From Vibrio albus (lineage in GTDB: Bacteria; Pseudomonadota; Gammaproteobacteria; Enterobacterales; Vibrionaceae): a DNA stretch of 64,000 nucleotides. Under the pieces are notes generated by a model. The model had not been told where the DNA came from and did no database searches. It worked only from the letters and a program-made list of their open reading frames with translations. Positions 53,033 through 60,287 of the stretch are shown here, piece by piece. The stretch's first letter is position 1, and the number at the start of each line of letters is the position of its first letter. Location of the stretch: assembly GCF_003144035.1 (NCBI RefSeq), contig NZ_QFWT01000007.1, positions 124,001 to 188,000 of the forward strand, in the 5' to 3' direction. A program made the position numbers and the translations under genes.

Positions 53033-54010
53033 CTAGCCGCAGAACCAAAAACCACGAGCATTCGATGCCACTGCGTTGGAAGGAACCACAACCTTTGAAT
53101 GAGGGAACAGTTCTTTTGCAGCTTCTTTGTAAGCCGAAGCTCCTCCACCAGCAAGCAACACAGCATCAGCAGCCATACCTTCTTCACGCATAGACTTCTT
53201 CATAGGCGTTAATGCATTTGGAGCAACCTTAGACGCAGCCTTATCGAAGTACTCACTAAGAGGAACTTTCGAACCGTGTAGAAGCAATTCTTTCTTATTC
53301 GAGCGGATAGCTTTTTCGATTTTTTCTAATCCAGGTCCCGTACCATAGTCCTCTTGTATTAGTCTATTTAGTTCCTGTAGAAGAATAGACATTGCTTTCA
53401 GAGACGTACCAGAAGATTGATAACGTACCTCCCCCTCTTCGAGAGCGACCCAATCAACACTAAAAAACCCAGGGTCAATAACAACTGTTCGACCTTCATT
53501 TATGATTTCTAACAGTTCCTCATCATCGCAAGAACTAACCACATCCATATACGCTCCGGCAGGCTGAGGCACGACTACAACTGATTTCACCAGCACCTTT
53601 CTTTTAGGTGAAATTTGATGCTCACCAGTAAGACGTTCAACAAGTGCATCTCTCTTAGACTTATCCATAAACTGATCAACAGGAAGACCAGTTACAAGAA
53701 CATCAATCTCTGAACGTCCGCTCAAAAGTAAGCCAGCTAAAAATAAAGCCTTATACGATTTGGTTGAGGGATAATCACCATGTAACTCTCTTTCCCAACC
53801 CTGCAATCGATCTGGCTCTACCCCAGCGACCCATTTTTCTCCGTCTATGTCCACCAGGATACAATTAGACGCGCCTCCCATTAACTGCTGAGGCATAAGC
53901 TCTGCTGGCCCAGCGCCTACAGGCAGAACTTCAACCTTAGGCTCTTCCCCCTTCTCTCCGTATGCAAGTTTTAAGTTTGAGTATCCAATATCTAGACCAA
54001 GAACAAACAT
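53033..54010 (-). CDS. parM: ParM/StbA-family actin-like plasmid segregation ATPase
   Basis: ParM polymerises into filaments that push plasmid copies apart. The 325-residue protein shows the actin-fold phosphate loops (FVLGLDIGYSNLKLAYGEKG; RTVVIDPGFFSVDWVALEEG) and the adenosine motif (AVLLAGGGASAYKEAAKELF), with VVVPQPAGAYMDV between them. Length agrees with ParM/StbA (about 320). A ParR-like gene follows. The intergenic region upstream contains nested inverted repeats that could be the centromere or oriT. Confidence 0.88.
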   Translation of the reverse strand: MFVLGLDIGYSNLKLAYGEKGEEPKVEVLPVGAGPAELMPQQLMGGASNCILVDIDGEKWVAGVEPDRLQGWERELHGDYPSTKSYKALFLAGLLLSGRSEIDVLVTGLPVDQFMDKSKRDALVERLTGEHQISPKRKVLVKSVVVVPQPAGAYMDVVSSCDDEELLEIINEGRTVVIDPGFFSVDWVALEEGEVRYQSSGTSLKAMSILLQELNRLIQEDYGTGPGLEKIEKAIRSNKKELLLHGSKVPLSEYFDKAASKVAPNALTPMKKSMREEGMAADAVLLAGGGASAYKEAAKELFPHSKVVVPSNAVASNARGFWFCG

Positions 54011-54119
54011 GCCCCACTCCTATTAAATCAAAAAGTAATCACAAGATGGCTTTTAGATGCAATTCAGCCGATGAGAGACAATTTACATCACGACATTTAC
54101 CAAGACCGCCTCCACAATT

Positions 54120-54132
54120 GCCCAAAAGGGGC
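54120..54132. promoter_or_regulatory. GCCC/GGGC box upstream of parM
   Basis: GCCCAAAAGGGGC lies 110 bases before the parM start and about 350 bases before the MobI-like gene. It is the same kind of box as at 39444, 43334 and 59434. Confidence 0.5.
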
Positions 54133-54248
54133 GTTTAGATTGCTTTTCGATTAAAAAAACCAAAAAAAAGCAACAATCGAAGCATTTGCTCAAGACTCTT
54201 TAATAACCTCGCTGGTGTATAGTGAAATATTTATGAGTAGAAATCCTA

Positions 54249-54416
54249 TATCTATCTGGATAAAACCGATACATAATCATAAAGATTGCAATATCTAGGA
54301 TATTGGTAACAAATTATCCAGATAGATAGAGCGTTGACAAAAATAATTCACGAGCTATCGTAAGAGAGTACCTATCTATCTGGATAAAAGAGTTAAATCC
54401 TCCAGATAGATAGGTA
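54249..54416. repeat. Nested inverted repeats: oriT or centromere candidate
   Basis: Four copies of the 12-mer TATCTATCTGGA occur. Copies 1 and 2 form a perfect 15-bp inverted repeat (54249-54263 and 54314-54328) around a smaller dyad CAATATC/GATATTG (54288-54304). Copies 3 and 4 form a perfect 16-bp inverted repeat (54369-54384 and 54401-54416) with a 16-bp loop. The block fills the gap between parM and a MobI-like gene. Confidence 0.75.
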
Positions 54417-54482
54417 TTTGGATAGGAATTGGTTAGGAATTTTGCTATTAGCCACGCTAAAGCCAGCTCAGGAGCCTAAGAA

Positions 54483-55037
54483 ATGAGTACGGATAAAACC
54501 AGTAAGAAGGCAAATATAGACTGGGATCTTTTGTTAGATCCCAAAAATGAGGATGAAAGATCTGAACTGTACCTTGATGACATTGAAGCAATATCAAGAG
54601 ACTTTGTTCTAGAGATACAAACCGCACTAGAGCAAGAGATGAAAGTTCTTATCGTTGAAGCAAAGAAAAGAGCAGACGTACATTGGGCATCAAACAGAAT
54701 AGCCAGAGAAGAAGAGGACGAAAATAATCAATGGCGATTCGGAACTAGGGCAAGAATGAATGGAAGAAGCCTATCTGCCGAATGGTTTTTAAACCGTTTC
54801 AAGCCAGATCCAAAGGGGGGTAAATCCCAAGTGTATTCAACATACCTCAAGAAAGGGACAGGCAATCAATACGACTTGTCAGCATTCAAAAAAGCCACTG
54901 ACGATGAGTTCAAGTCCATAAAAATGACCGAAGAATACTACGCAGTGCTAAGACAACGCTCAAATGTACTAATGAAGATCCGTAGGCTTCTGAATGACTA
55001 CGAAAAACTTATTGATAAGCGAAAGGTTGAACTATAA
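54483..55037 (+). CDS. MobI-like auxiliary mobilisation protein (tentative)
   Basis: This 184-residue cytoplasmic protein is highly charged and helical, with a conserved-looking centre (WRFGTRARMNGRSLSAEWFL, then NRFKPDPKGGKSQVYSTYLK and KGTGNQYDLSAFKKATDDEF). In IncA/C plasmids and SXT, mobI lies right after the activator/partition region and next to oriT, and encodes a protein of similar size with no known catalytic motif. The position, downstream of a repeat-rich gap, fits. Sequence resemblance is from memory and not proven. Confidence 0.5.
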   Translation: MSTDKTSKKANIDWDLLLDPKNEDERSELYLDDIEAISRDFVLEIQTALEQEMKVLIVEAKKRADVHWASNRIAREEEDENNQWRFGTRARMNGRSLSAEWFLNRFKPDPKGGKSQVYSTYLKKGTGNQYDLSAFKKATDDEFKSIKMTEEYYAVLRQRSNVLMKIRRLLNDYEKLIDKRKVEL

Positions 55038-55061
55038 GAACAATGAACCAAGGAGACCAAC

Positions 55062-55352
55062 ATGAATTCTGTATCAGCCACTGAAATGGCAAAATTAGGC
55101 AAATGTGAAAAAATGATCAAACGATCACGAGTGAGTAAAAGGATCAACGAGAGAGCGCCTAGAAAGCTCTCTAACGCTTTTAACGGAACCAGTGATACAT
55201 TGCGAGGTGAATTTGCTCACTTCTCCTATGAGAGTGCCACACAGCGCTTTATGACAGACAAACAAGTTAAATGCCGTCGTGTGCTGCAACTATGTTTAAG
55301 CGGTGCGTTCGCTATGGGATTGCTATCACTAGTAGCTTTATACGCAAGTTAA
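55062..55352 (+). CDS. Small protein with Cas4-like N-terminus and C-terminal membrane helix
   Basis: This 96-residue protein follows the MobI-like gene by 24 bases. The start NSVSATEMAKLGKCEKMIKR and the later TLRGEFAHFSYESA resemble the beginning of Cas4/RecB-type nucleases (SxTxxxxxxxCxxxxx...RGxxxH), but the protein has no catalytic core. It ends in one membrane helix (VLQLCLSGAFAMGLLSLVAL). It may be a truncated or domesticated form. A RecB-like partner is found at 58902-59423. Function unknown. Confidence 0.55.
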   Translation: MNSVSATEMAKLGKCEKMIKRSRVSKRINERAPRKLSNAFNGTSDTLRGEFAHFSYESATQRFMTDKQVKCRRVLQLCLSGAFAMGLLSLVALYAS

Positions 55353-55405
55353 GCAAGGGTAATTTGCACTCACAAGACACAGAGGAATTGGTGTTAGTAC
55401 AAAAC

Positions 55406-55428
55406 TTATCCACTTTTTCTGTGGATAA
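55406..55428. promoter_or_regulatory. Pair of inverted DnaA boxes
   Basis: TTATCCACT (55406-55414) and TGTGGATAA (55420-55428, the complement of the consensus TTATCCACA) face each other across 5 bases. They lie at the start of an 860-bp gene-poor region, so an origin or a DnaA-controlled promoter is possible. No replication initiator gene was seen in the window. Confidence 0.55.
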
Positions 55429-56215
55429 AAACATCATTTGTCACCTCACAACAAACCTTACTGATACACAGAATTTGCACGTTGTTAAGAGCAGCATTGA
55501 GACACAGCAAAGGTTTTAATGTCAGAGTCGAAATAATGGCTTACATCCTCTCGGCTTACTTCCATTAGGTGATTACCCCCAAACACAACGCTGCCCTCTA
55601 CAAATCACCAATCGGATACTAAACATGATTGCCAGGTAAAATTCGAACGAGACGAGAGCTCTAACAATGTCACAGCAGAACATAGCGTGACAAAACACAA
55701 ATGACGCACCAGAACACACCAAGCCAATTAACATACAGACCCGATCAGTTAACCGATCGCGCCTTATGTCTATGAATCAATATCAAACCTACCCCAAAAC
55801 CAAATTAGGGAGCTCTACCAATTAGCAACCTAAAAGACTCCAACAGTGCAGGTCCTAGAGTTAACGAAACCACTTGCTGGTCTTACGTTAATCCAGAAAA
55901 TCAATGTGTATACTTGCCTTGCGGCCAGCTCAGAAGTTCTATTCTCAAGTATTGCGAGCTTTATTACCTTTGCAAACGCGGTATCCAGCTCACTATCGCC
56001 ATACGATGAACGTCATAAAAAATGATGCAGATATGAATGTCTTGAAGATACCGAAGGATTTATGTAATGCTTGGTACTACCTAGTTGTGTTTCCTTCGGT
56101 CCATAGGAACTGCTTTGGTGAAAGCAAAGAAGATAAATAGCACTAGAGGCTAATCAATGAATTAGAACCCGGTTTGGTGATGTTTCCGAGCACCGAAATA
56201 ACATCACACATCGAA
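55429..56215. other. Gene-poor region next to the DnaA boxes
   Basis: No well-supported gene. A 78-codon frame at 55904-56140 lacks a ribosome site and protein-like features. The stretch has no clear iterons. It could belong to an origin or simply be a spacer. Confidence 0.4.
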
Positions 56216-56677
56216 TCAAGACCGGATAGACAACTCAGAACCATTACTCGCCATAACCTCCACAATACCAAACAGAGCTAACGAAAGAACAAACACTCCA
56301 GCAAGCAGTAACATAAAGTACCCTATCTCTTTGACTGCGAACTTGAGAGCTGACAACAGAGAGACCTGTTTGCCGGAAATCTTTGAGTAACCCCACTGAA
56401 ATGCCAGGAACGAAGCTAGGCCGCAAAACGCAACTATACCTGCAACAACCAGAGGTTGTTCTATCAAAACATCCTTATTCAGAAAGCCTTTTGAAATCGC
56501 TACTGAGAACAATCTACCAATCAAAAACCCAGCCCCCACAGCCACTCCACTGCGAATTAAGACGACCTTAAAAGACTGGGAATAACTTAGCGTTGTTCCG
56601 TTAGTACGCCGAGAAGTGTATTGCACCACCAGCGTGGATATAGCTAATCCAAAGAAAGTAATAACGACAAATTCCAT
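56216..56677 (-). CDS. Membrane protein of unknown function
   Basis: This 153-residue protein has four predicted membrane helices (EFVVITFFGLAISTLVV; VLIRSGVAVGAGFLIGRLF; PLVVAGIVAFCGLASFLAF; EIGYFMLLLAGVFVLSLALF). The ATG at 56677 is chosen because GGAG is 8 bases before it; an earlier ATG at 56710 lacks a site. I do not recognise the family. It stands alone on the minus strand. Confidence 0.6.
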   Translation of the reverse strand: MEFVVITFFGLAISTLVVQYTSRRTNGTTLSYSQSFKVVLIRSGVAVGAGFLIGRLFSVAISKGFLNKDVLIEQPLVVAGIVAFCGLASFLAFQWGYSKISGKQVSLLSALKFAVKEIGYFMLLLAGVFVLSLALFGIVEVMASNGSELSIRS

Positions 56678-56784
56678 ACAAGGCTCTCCAAGCCAATTCT
56701 GAGCGTCCAATAAAAAGCATAGGACACTGATTTTCTTTAATCGACCGTACTGACATTTACTTTAACCAGCCGTGAATTAGTGTA

Positions 56785-56812
56785 TTGCATCATCTTTATA
56801 AGGTCATATAAT
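56785..56812 (+). promoter_or_regulatory. Candidate promoter for the 57039 lipoprotein gene
   Basis: TTGCAT (56785-56790), 16-bp spacer, TATAAT (56807-56812). The -10 lies inside a dyad AAGGTCATATAATGATCTT (56800-56818) that may be an operator; a related half-site AAGGTCATAA precedes the Ner-like gene at 50570. The remainder of 56678-57038 holds no gene. Confidence 0.5.
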
Positions 56813-57038
56813 GATCTTAAAAGGCAAACCGAAAACGGACTTGGCTTTTCAATGTGAAATATCGAAAAGCAACCCAAAGACGACATTTAGATTGAATGCT
56901 GGGTATGCATAAAAATAGATTGAATGCCGTCAAGAAAAGCAAAGTGCCTTTAAGGTAGTGTTTTGATAGATAAGGTAAAGTTGCATTGTTCACTAAAGGA
57001 ACACAAAAGCAACCTAAAAACAACTTAGGAGTTAGGTA

Positions 57039-57890
57039 ATGATAAATGGAAAACTAATAGGTTTAGGCGTGTCAATAATGTCGGTAATAATGACTGGTTG
57101 TGCGTCAACTTCCCAACCAGTGTCATACGATGAATCACACAGTCGTGCATATAACATCGCGCAGGCTGGTGGATTGTACGATGTAAGTGACAAATACGTC
57201 CCAAGAGAGAATTACGAGTCTTTGCAATTTGCAGGCAGCGCTGCGACAAACTCTCTTTTGTTTACCTCCTCCTTCGGTGCGAACCTAGATTTAACATCAG
57301 GGTTAGGATTGGGGCTTGTCACCTCTCTTTTAGAGCAGCCCGACACAGCATCCAGAAACAGCGTAATTGCATGGATGCCAAAGTCCGAAGCGTCATCCAC
57401 CAAAAATGCTCAAGAGAAACTTTTGTCTGAAATGAAAACGGCCATTGAATCAACGCTAGAAGAAATGGGATTAGAGTATGAAGCAACAAATGGCAATTCC
57501 GAACGCAAAGTAGAGTTCTACTTTCACAGTGAAGAGTACGGTTGCCCCATATACAAACCAGGCATGACAAATGTGGATCTCTGCTACATAGCAACCGAAG
57601 TCTTTGAGCCCCGCGAAGCAAAGGCCCCTAGCTTTGTCGGAGTCGATGAAATTGATTCGTATGCTTTTGAATCAAACCACAGTGTTTACTACAACCGATT
57701 CCGAGTTACTCCCGGCAAAGGTAGCCATGTCCCAAGCGACAAAATATATTCACTTGTAAGCGGAAAACTTCCCTCTTGGGCTTATGTTTACGTAGCATCT
57801 GGGAACATACAGGTAGGTGAATCTAAATTTAAAACGCCTTATCTACTCGACAATGGCGAACCTCTATTGTTCATACACCCAGAGAACTAA
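57039..57890 (+). CDS. Plasmid lipoprotein of unknown function
   Basis: This 283-residue protein has a lipoprotein signal with the lipobox MTGC (MINGKLIGLGVSIMSVIMTG followed by Cys21), then a polar periplasmic domain with a Gly-rich hydrophobic patch (LDLTSGLGLGLVTSLL), a Cys pair (YGCPIYKPGMTNVDLCYI) and a C-terminal beta-rich part. No known family was recognised. GGAG precedes the ATG by about 10 bases. Confidence 0.7.
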   Translation: MINGKLIGLGVSIMSVIMTGCASTSQPVSYDESHSRAYNIAQAGGLYDVSDKYVPRENYESLQFAGSAATNSLLFTSSFGANLDLTSGLGLGLVTSLLEQPDTASRNSVIAWMPKSEASSTKNAQEKLLSEMKTAIESTLEEMGLEYEATNGNSERKVEFYFHSEEYGCPIYKPGMTNVDLCYIATEVFEPREAKAPSFVGVDEIDSYAFESNHSVYYNRFRVTPGKGSHVPSDKIYSLVSGKLPSWAYVYVASGNIQVGESKFKTPYLLDNGEPLLFIHPEN

Positions 57891-57895
57891 TTAGC

Positions 57896-57922
57896 TCTCC
57901 CCAAGCATTTTGCTTAGGGAGA
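57896..57922 (+). terminator. Intrinsic terminator after the lipoprotein gene
   Basis: CTCCCCAAGC and GCTTAGGGAG form a stem with an ATTTT loop, followed by a T-rich stretch. Confidence 0.7.
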
Positions 57923-57944
57923 TTGCCTTTTTCAGGAGGTAGAC

Positions 57945-58334
57945 ATGCAGCAGCAGAAAGAACAAATTACACGCTCAACAATTTCATATAGAAACAAAAG
58001 AGCTAAAGAACAAATCCAGCACATACTCCAACTTGCCGAAAGGATTACCTCTGACGTCGAAAAGGAAAAACGAGAGTCCATGCATTTGTGTTTATGTTGC
58101 TATTACGCTCGTTCTCAACGAATAGGAGGAGCTGCGATAACATCAAAACCTTGTGGTGTTTGCGAAGAAACAATGCAGTTCGGCTCAACTGCTACTGATG
58201 CAGTCTGCGACAGCTGTGCAAAGGAACAGGGGTTATGTAAACAGTGCGGAGCAGACATTGAATTGGCGGAAAGAAGAAAGCCGTACCCTTTTGAGAATGA
58301 GATAAATAAAAAGGAACTTTCAAATGATCAATGA
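57945..58334 (+). CDS. Zinc-ribbon protein
   Basis: This 129-residue protein has a helical basic N-terminus and four CxxC-type pairs: CLCC (about residue 50), CGVC (about 72), CDSC (about 90) and CKQC (about 99), enough for two zinc sites. It overlaps the next gene by 11 bases, so they are coupled. AGGAGG precedes the ATG. Zinc-ribbon proteins of this size can bind nucleic acid or protein; no specific role is visible. Confidence 0.72.
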   Translation: MQQQKEQITRSTISYRNKRAKEQIQHILQLAERITSDVEKEKRESMHLCLCCYYARSQRIGGAAITSKPCGVCEETMQFGSTATDAVCDSCAKEQGLCKQCGADIELAERRKPYPFENEINKKELSNDQ

Positions 58335-58728
58335 GGAATGGTTTTCTGAATTAGAAACAGTTCTGTTTGTGTTGGAGGACTGTCAGGTTGACTGTGATGG
58401 AATGACTTATCTAGTAAGCCATCTTCTGAAACAAGCCAACGTTGAACACTGTTGCATGTTCGGCTATGTAACAGAAAAGTCGTCAGGAGACGTAGTAACC
58501 CCTCATTGCTGGATTACATTGCCAGGAGACTACATCGTTGATCTCAGACTTAGAATGTGGCTTGGGGATTTCGATCATATTCCCCACGGCGTATTTAAAT
58601 CAAGCTGCACACCAGATATCGTCTACGAAGGAAAAGGGCTAAGAGACTCAAATTTAGATGTAGACACCTTAGATATGATGTCTGACGGTAGACTTTCACA
58701 TGTGAAAGTCCCCTCTTTGCTTCACTAG
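58324..58728 (+). CDS. Transglutaminase/papain-fold-like small protein
   Basis: This 134-residue protein has the order C...H...D expected of a transglutaminase-like fold: CDGMTYLVSHLLKQANVEHC (Cys near residue 24), VVTPHCWITLPGDYIVDLRL (His near 62, Asp near 73), then RMWLGDFDHIPHGVF. The last block occurs in similar small proteins of phages and plasmids. There is no signal peptide. The last codons contain a 20-bp palindrome shared with 50028-50047. Confidence 0.55.
   Translation: MINEEWFSELETVLFVLEDCQVDCDGMTYLVSHLLKQANVEHCCMFGYVTEKSSGDVVTPHCWITLPGDYIVDLRLRMWLGDFDHIPHGVFKSSCTPDIVYEGKGLRDSNLDVDTLDMMSDGRLSHVKVPSLLH
58691..58710. promoter_or_regulatory. 20-bp perfect palindrome, copy 2
   Basis: GACTTTCACATGTGAAAGTC shares its central 18 bases with the palindrome at 50028-50047. 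It is inside the 3' end of a gene, about 190 bases before the next start codon at 58902. Confidence 0.65.
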
Positions 58729-58845
58729 TGCTCCACCAGCTGCAATAGCCCCTTCTACACGGGGCTCTTCCCTGCCCTAAAAGTCTTTCACGCTACCCCT
58801 TCCCTCATACCGAACCTAAATGCTTAGTACTTCCTAAGTGGCTAC

Positions 58846-58873
58846 GTGACAAATATTTAAGGGGCTATATAAT
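58846..58873 (+). promoter_or_regulatory. Candidate promoter for the 58902 gene
   Basis: GTGACA (58846-58851), 16-bp spacer, TATAAT (58868-58873), about 28 bases before the start codon. Confidence 0.5.
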
Positions 58874-58901
58874 GATACTATAAAGTAATCGAGAGTATCT
58901 T

Positions 58902-59423
58902 ATGAATATAGTCTTGTTGTTAGTTTCACTGATTGTCGCTCCATTTCTAATTGCCAAAGTAGACCTATGGCGGAAAAAGCATTTGCATGAGGTGCTCAGC
59001 TGGTGGAGTGAAGAAAACATGCCAAAAGAGTTGAGAAACGCAACTCTGTTTCTTTGTGAAGAAGATGTGGCAACAACACTACCTGTACCTCTGCATGGAA
59101 GAGTTGATCAGGTTTTTTTATCAAAAAAGAAAGTCCTTATCCCTCTGGATACCAAGTTAAGGAAAGATAACAGGATCTTTGAATCGGATGTAATCCAGCT
59201 ATCTGTATACCGAGTGATTCTTAAAAATCAATACAACTTAGAGGTATCCGATTACGGGTACGTTAGAACGGTTGTCCCACAGCCCGACGGAAAGAACAAG
59301 GTTCGTTACATCAGAACAAAGTTACTGAATGAAAAAAAAGTCGTCTCTCTCTACTACAAATATCAGGCTATTAGGCAAGGACTAATAAAGACGTCCTGTT
59401 CGTGTGAGGGATTGTTTCATTGA
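58902..59423 (+). CDS. Membrane-anchored PD-(D/E)XK (RecB/Cas4-like) nuclease family protein
   Basis: This 173-residue protein begins with a hydrophobic anchor (IVLLLVSLIVAPFLIAKV). The core LPVPLHGRVDQVFLSKKKVL followed by IPLDTKLRKDNRIFESDVIQ has the GRxD...xxDxK pattern of PD-(D/E)XK nucleases, and DVIQLSVYRVIL fits the following QL/QxxxY helix of the RecB/Cas4 clan. The C-terminus lacks a clear Cys cluster except CSCEG. It probably acts on DNA ends, but the substrate is unknown. Confidence 0.68.
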   Translation: MNIVLLLVSLIVAPFLIAKVDLWRKKHLHEVLSWWSEENMPKELRNATLFLCEEDVATTLPVPLHGRVDQVFLSKKKVLIPLDTKLRKDNRIFESDVIQLSVYRVILKNQYNLEVSDYGYVRTVVPQPDGKNKVRYIRTKLLNEKKVVSLYYKYQAIRQGLIKTSCSCEGLFH

Positions 59424-59433
59424 GTTCTCAGTT

Positions 59434-59446
59434 GCCCTTATTGGGC
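59434..59446. promoter_or_regulatory. GCCC/GGGC box upstream of the six-gene operon
   Basis: GCCCTTATTGGGC lies 59 bases before the start codon at 59505, comparable with the distances at traF (71) and the DUF1566 operon (82). Confidence 0.6.
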
Positions 59447-59504
59447 ATGTTGCCGTGAGAAGCTTTTGCTGTTTATCCGTTACTCTCATGGCAAAGGAGG
59501 GCTT

Positions 59505-59978
59505 ATGCCATTAACAAGAATCAATAAAGCAATGATGTTGCTGATATCTATCGGCGGAGTAATTGCTGGTCTTGCAGGTAAACCTATCGTCGCCTGTACA
59601 GCATTAGGGGTAGTTCTTTGGCTTGCGGCCAAGAATGGAGGCTCAAACTCCATCATAGAAATCCGCAAAAAAGCAGCCAAATCAGCGTTCGACAATATGG
59701 ATCTTGTCATTGATAACAAACGCTGGCTCGGGAAGGATGCAACGGTTGTTAAGGTTTCAAACATCACTGCGGCCAACGAGATAAAAGTGCCTTGGAACCT
59801 ACAAATTCTTGCTAAATCGGTCAGAGGCACTTGGTTCACTGTAGATATGAGTGTGATTGGGAAAGACCAAATCCTAATCATGGCAATTAATGAGATTGAT
59901 GAAAGCACAGTCAAGCGTCTGTTAGCGAATGATCACGACTTATACCGTCAATACTTCGGTGAACCAGAGTTGGCGTAA
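59505..59978 (+). CDS. Small membrane protein, first gene of a six-gene operon
   Basis: This 157-residue protein has two adjacent N-terminal helices (MMLLISIGGVIAGLAGK; IVACTALGVVLWLAAK) and a cytoplasmic domain of mixed helix/strand (VVKVSNITAANEIKVPWNLQ; TWFTVDMSVIGKDQILIM). ATG at 59505 is chosen because AAAGGAGGGCTT precedes it. The family is unknown. Confidence 0.65.
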   Translation: MPLTRINKAMMLLISIGGVIAGLAGKPIVACTALGVVLWLAAKNGGSNSIIEIRKKAAKSAFDNMDLVIDNKRWLGKDATVVKVSNITAANEIKVPWNLQILAKSVRGTWFTVDMSVIGKDQILIMAINEIDESTVKRLLANDHDLYRQYFGEPELA

Positions 59979-59988
59979 GGAGCGAAAT

Positions 59989-60282
59989 GTGGAAAGAACT
60001 CAAACACCAGAAAAAAGTGAAGAAAACCTTAGTAACAAGCCATTGAATCAAGCTGGCTATGCTCAATGCCTGTTTATCCTTATCCAATCAGTGCTTTTCC
60101 CTGAGCTTGGCGCTGGTGGAGCAATGATCGCTGCCTTATGTGCAATGATGCCTTGGATGGTTATGTACGCTAAAAAAATGCCAGCACGAGTATTCGGTAT
60201 GGTCATGGCATCTCTACTGCTAACCCCCTTCTATTCAATGCTATGCCTATTTGTCTTGAAGGTCATTGGAGTTGGAGTGTAG
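59989..60282 (+). CDS. Small membrane protein, second gene of the operon
   Basis: This 97-residue protein has an acidic N-terminus and two or three membrane helices (AGYAQCLFILIQSVLFPEL; GAMIAALCAMMPWMVMYA; FGMVMASLLLTPFYSMLCLF). The start is GTG at 59989, preceded by AAGGAGCGAAAT. Family unknown. It begins 10 bases after the upstream stop. Confidence 0.6.
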   Translation: MERTQTPEKSEENLSNKPLNQAGYAQCLFILIQSVLFPELGAGGAMIAALCAMMPWMVMYAKKMPARVFGMVMASLLLTPFYSMLCLFVLKVIGVGV

Positions 60283-60287
60283 TGCGC

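Noticed and set aside
54249..54416. Repeats considered as a CRISPR array
   Set aside because: The four 12-mers are in alternating orientation with irregular spacing and no spacer-like units; they form inverted repeats instead.
55904..56140. 78-codon frame in the gap after the DnaA boxes
   Set aside because: No ribosome site, no recognisable motif, and odd composition; left as part of the gene-poor region.
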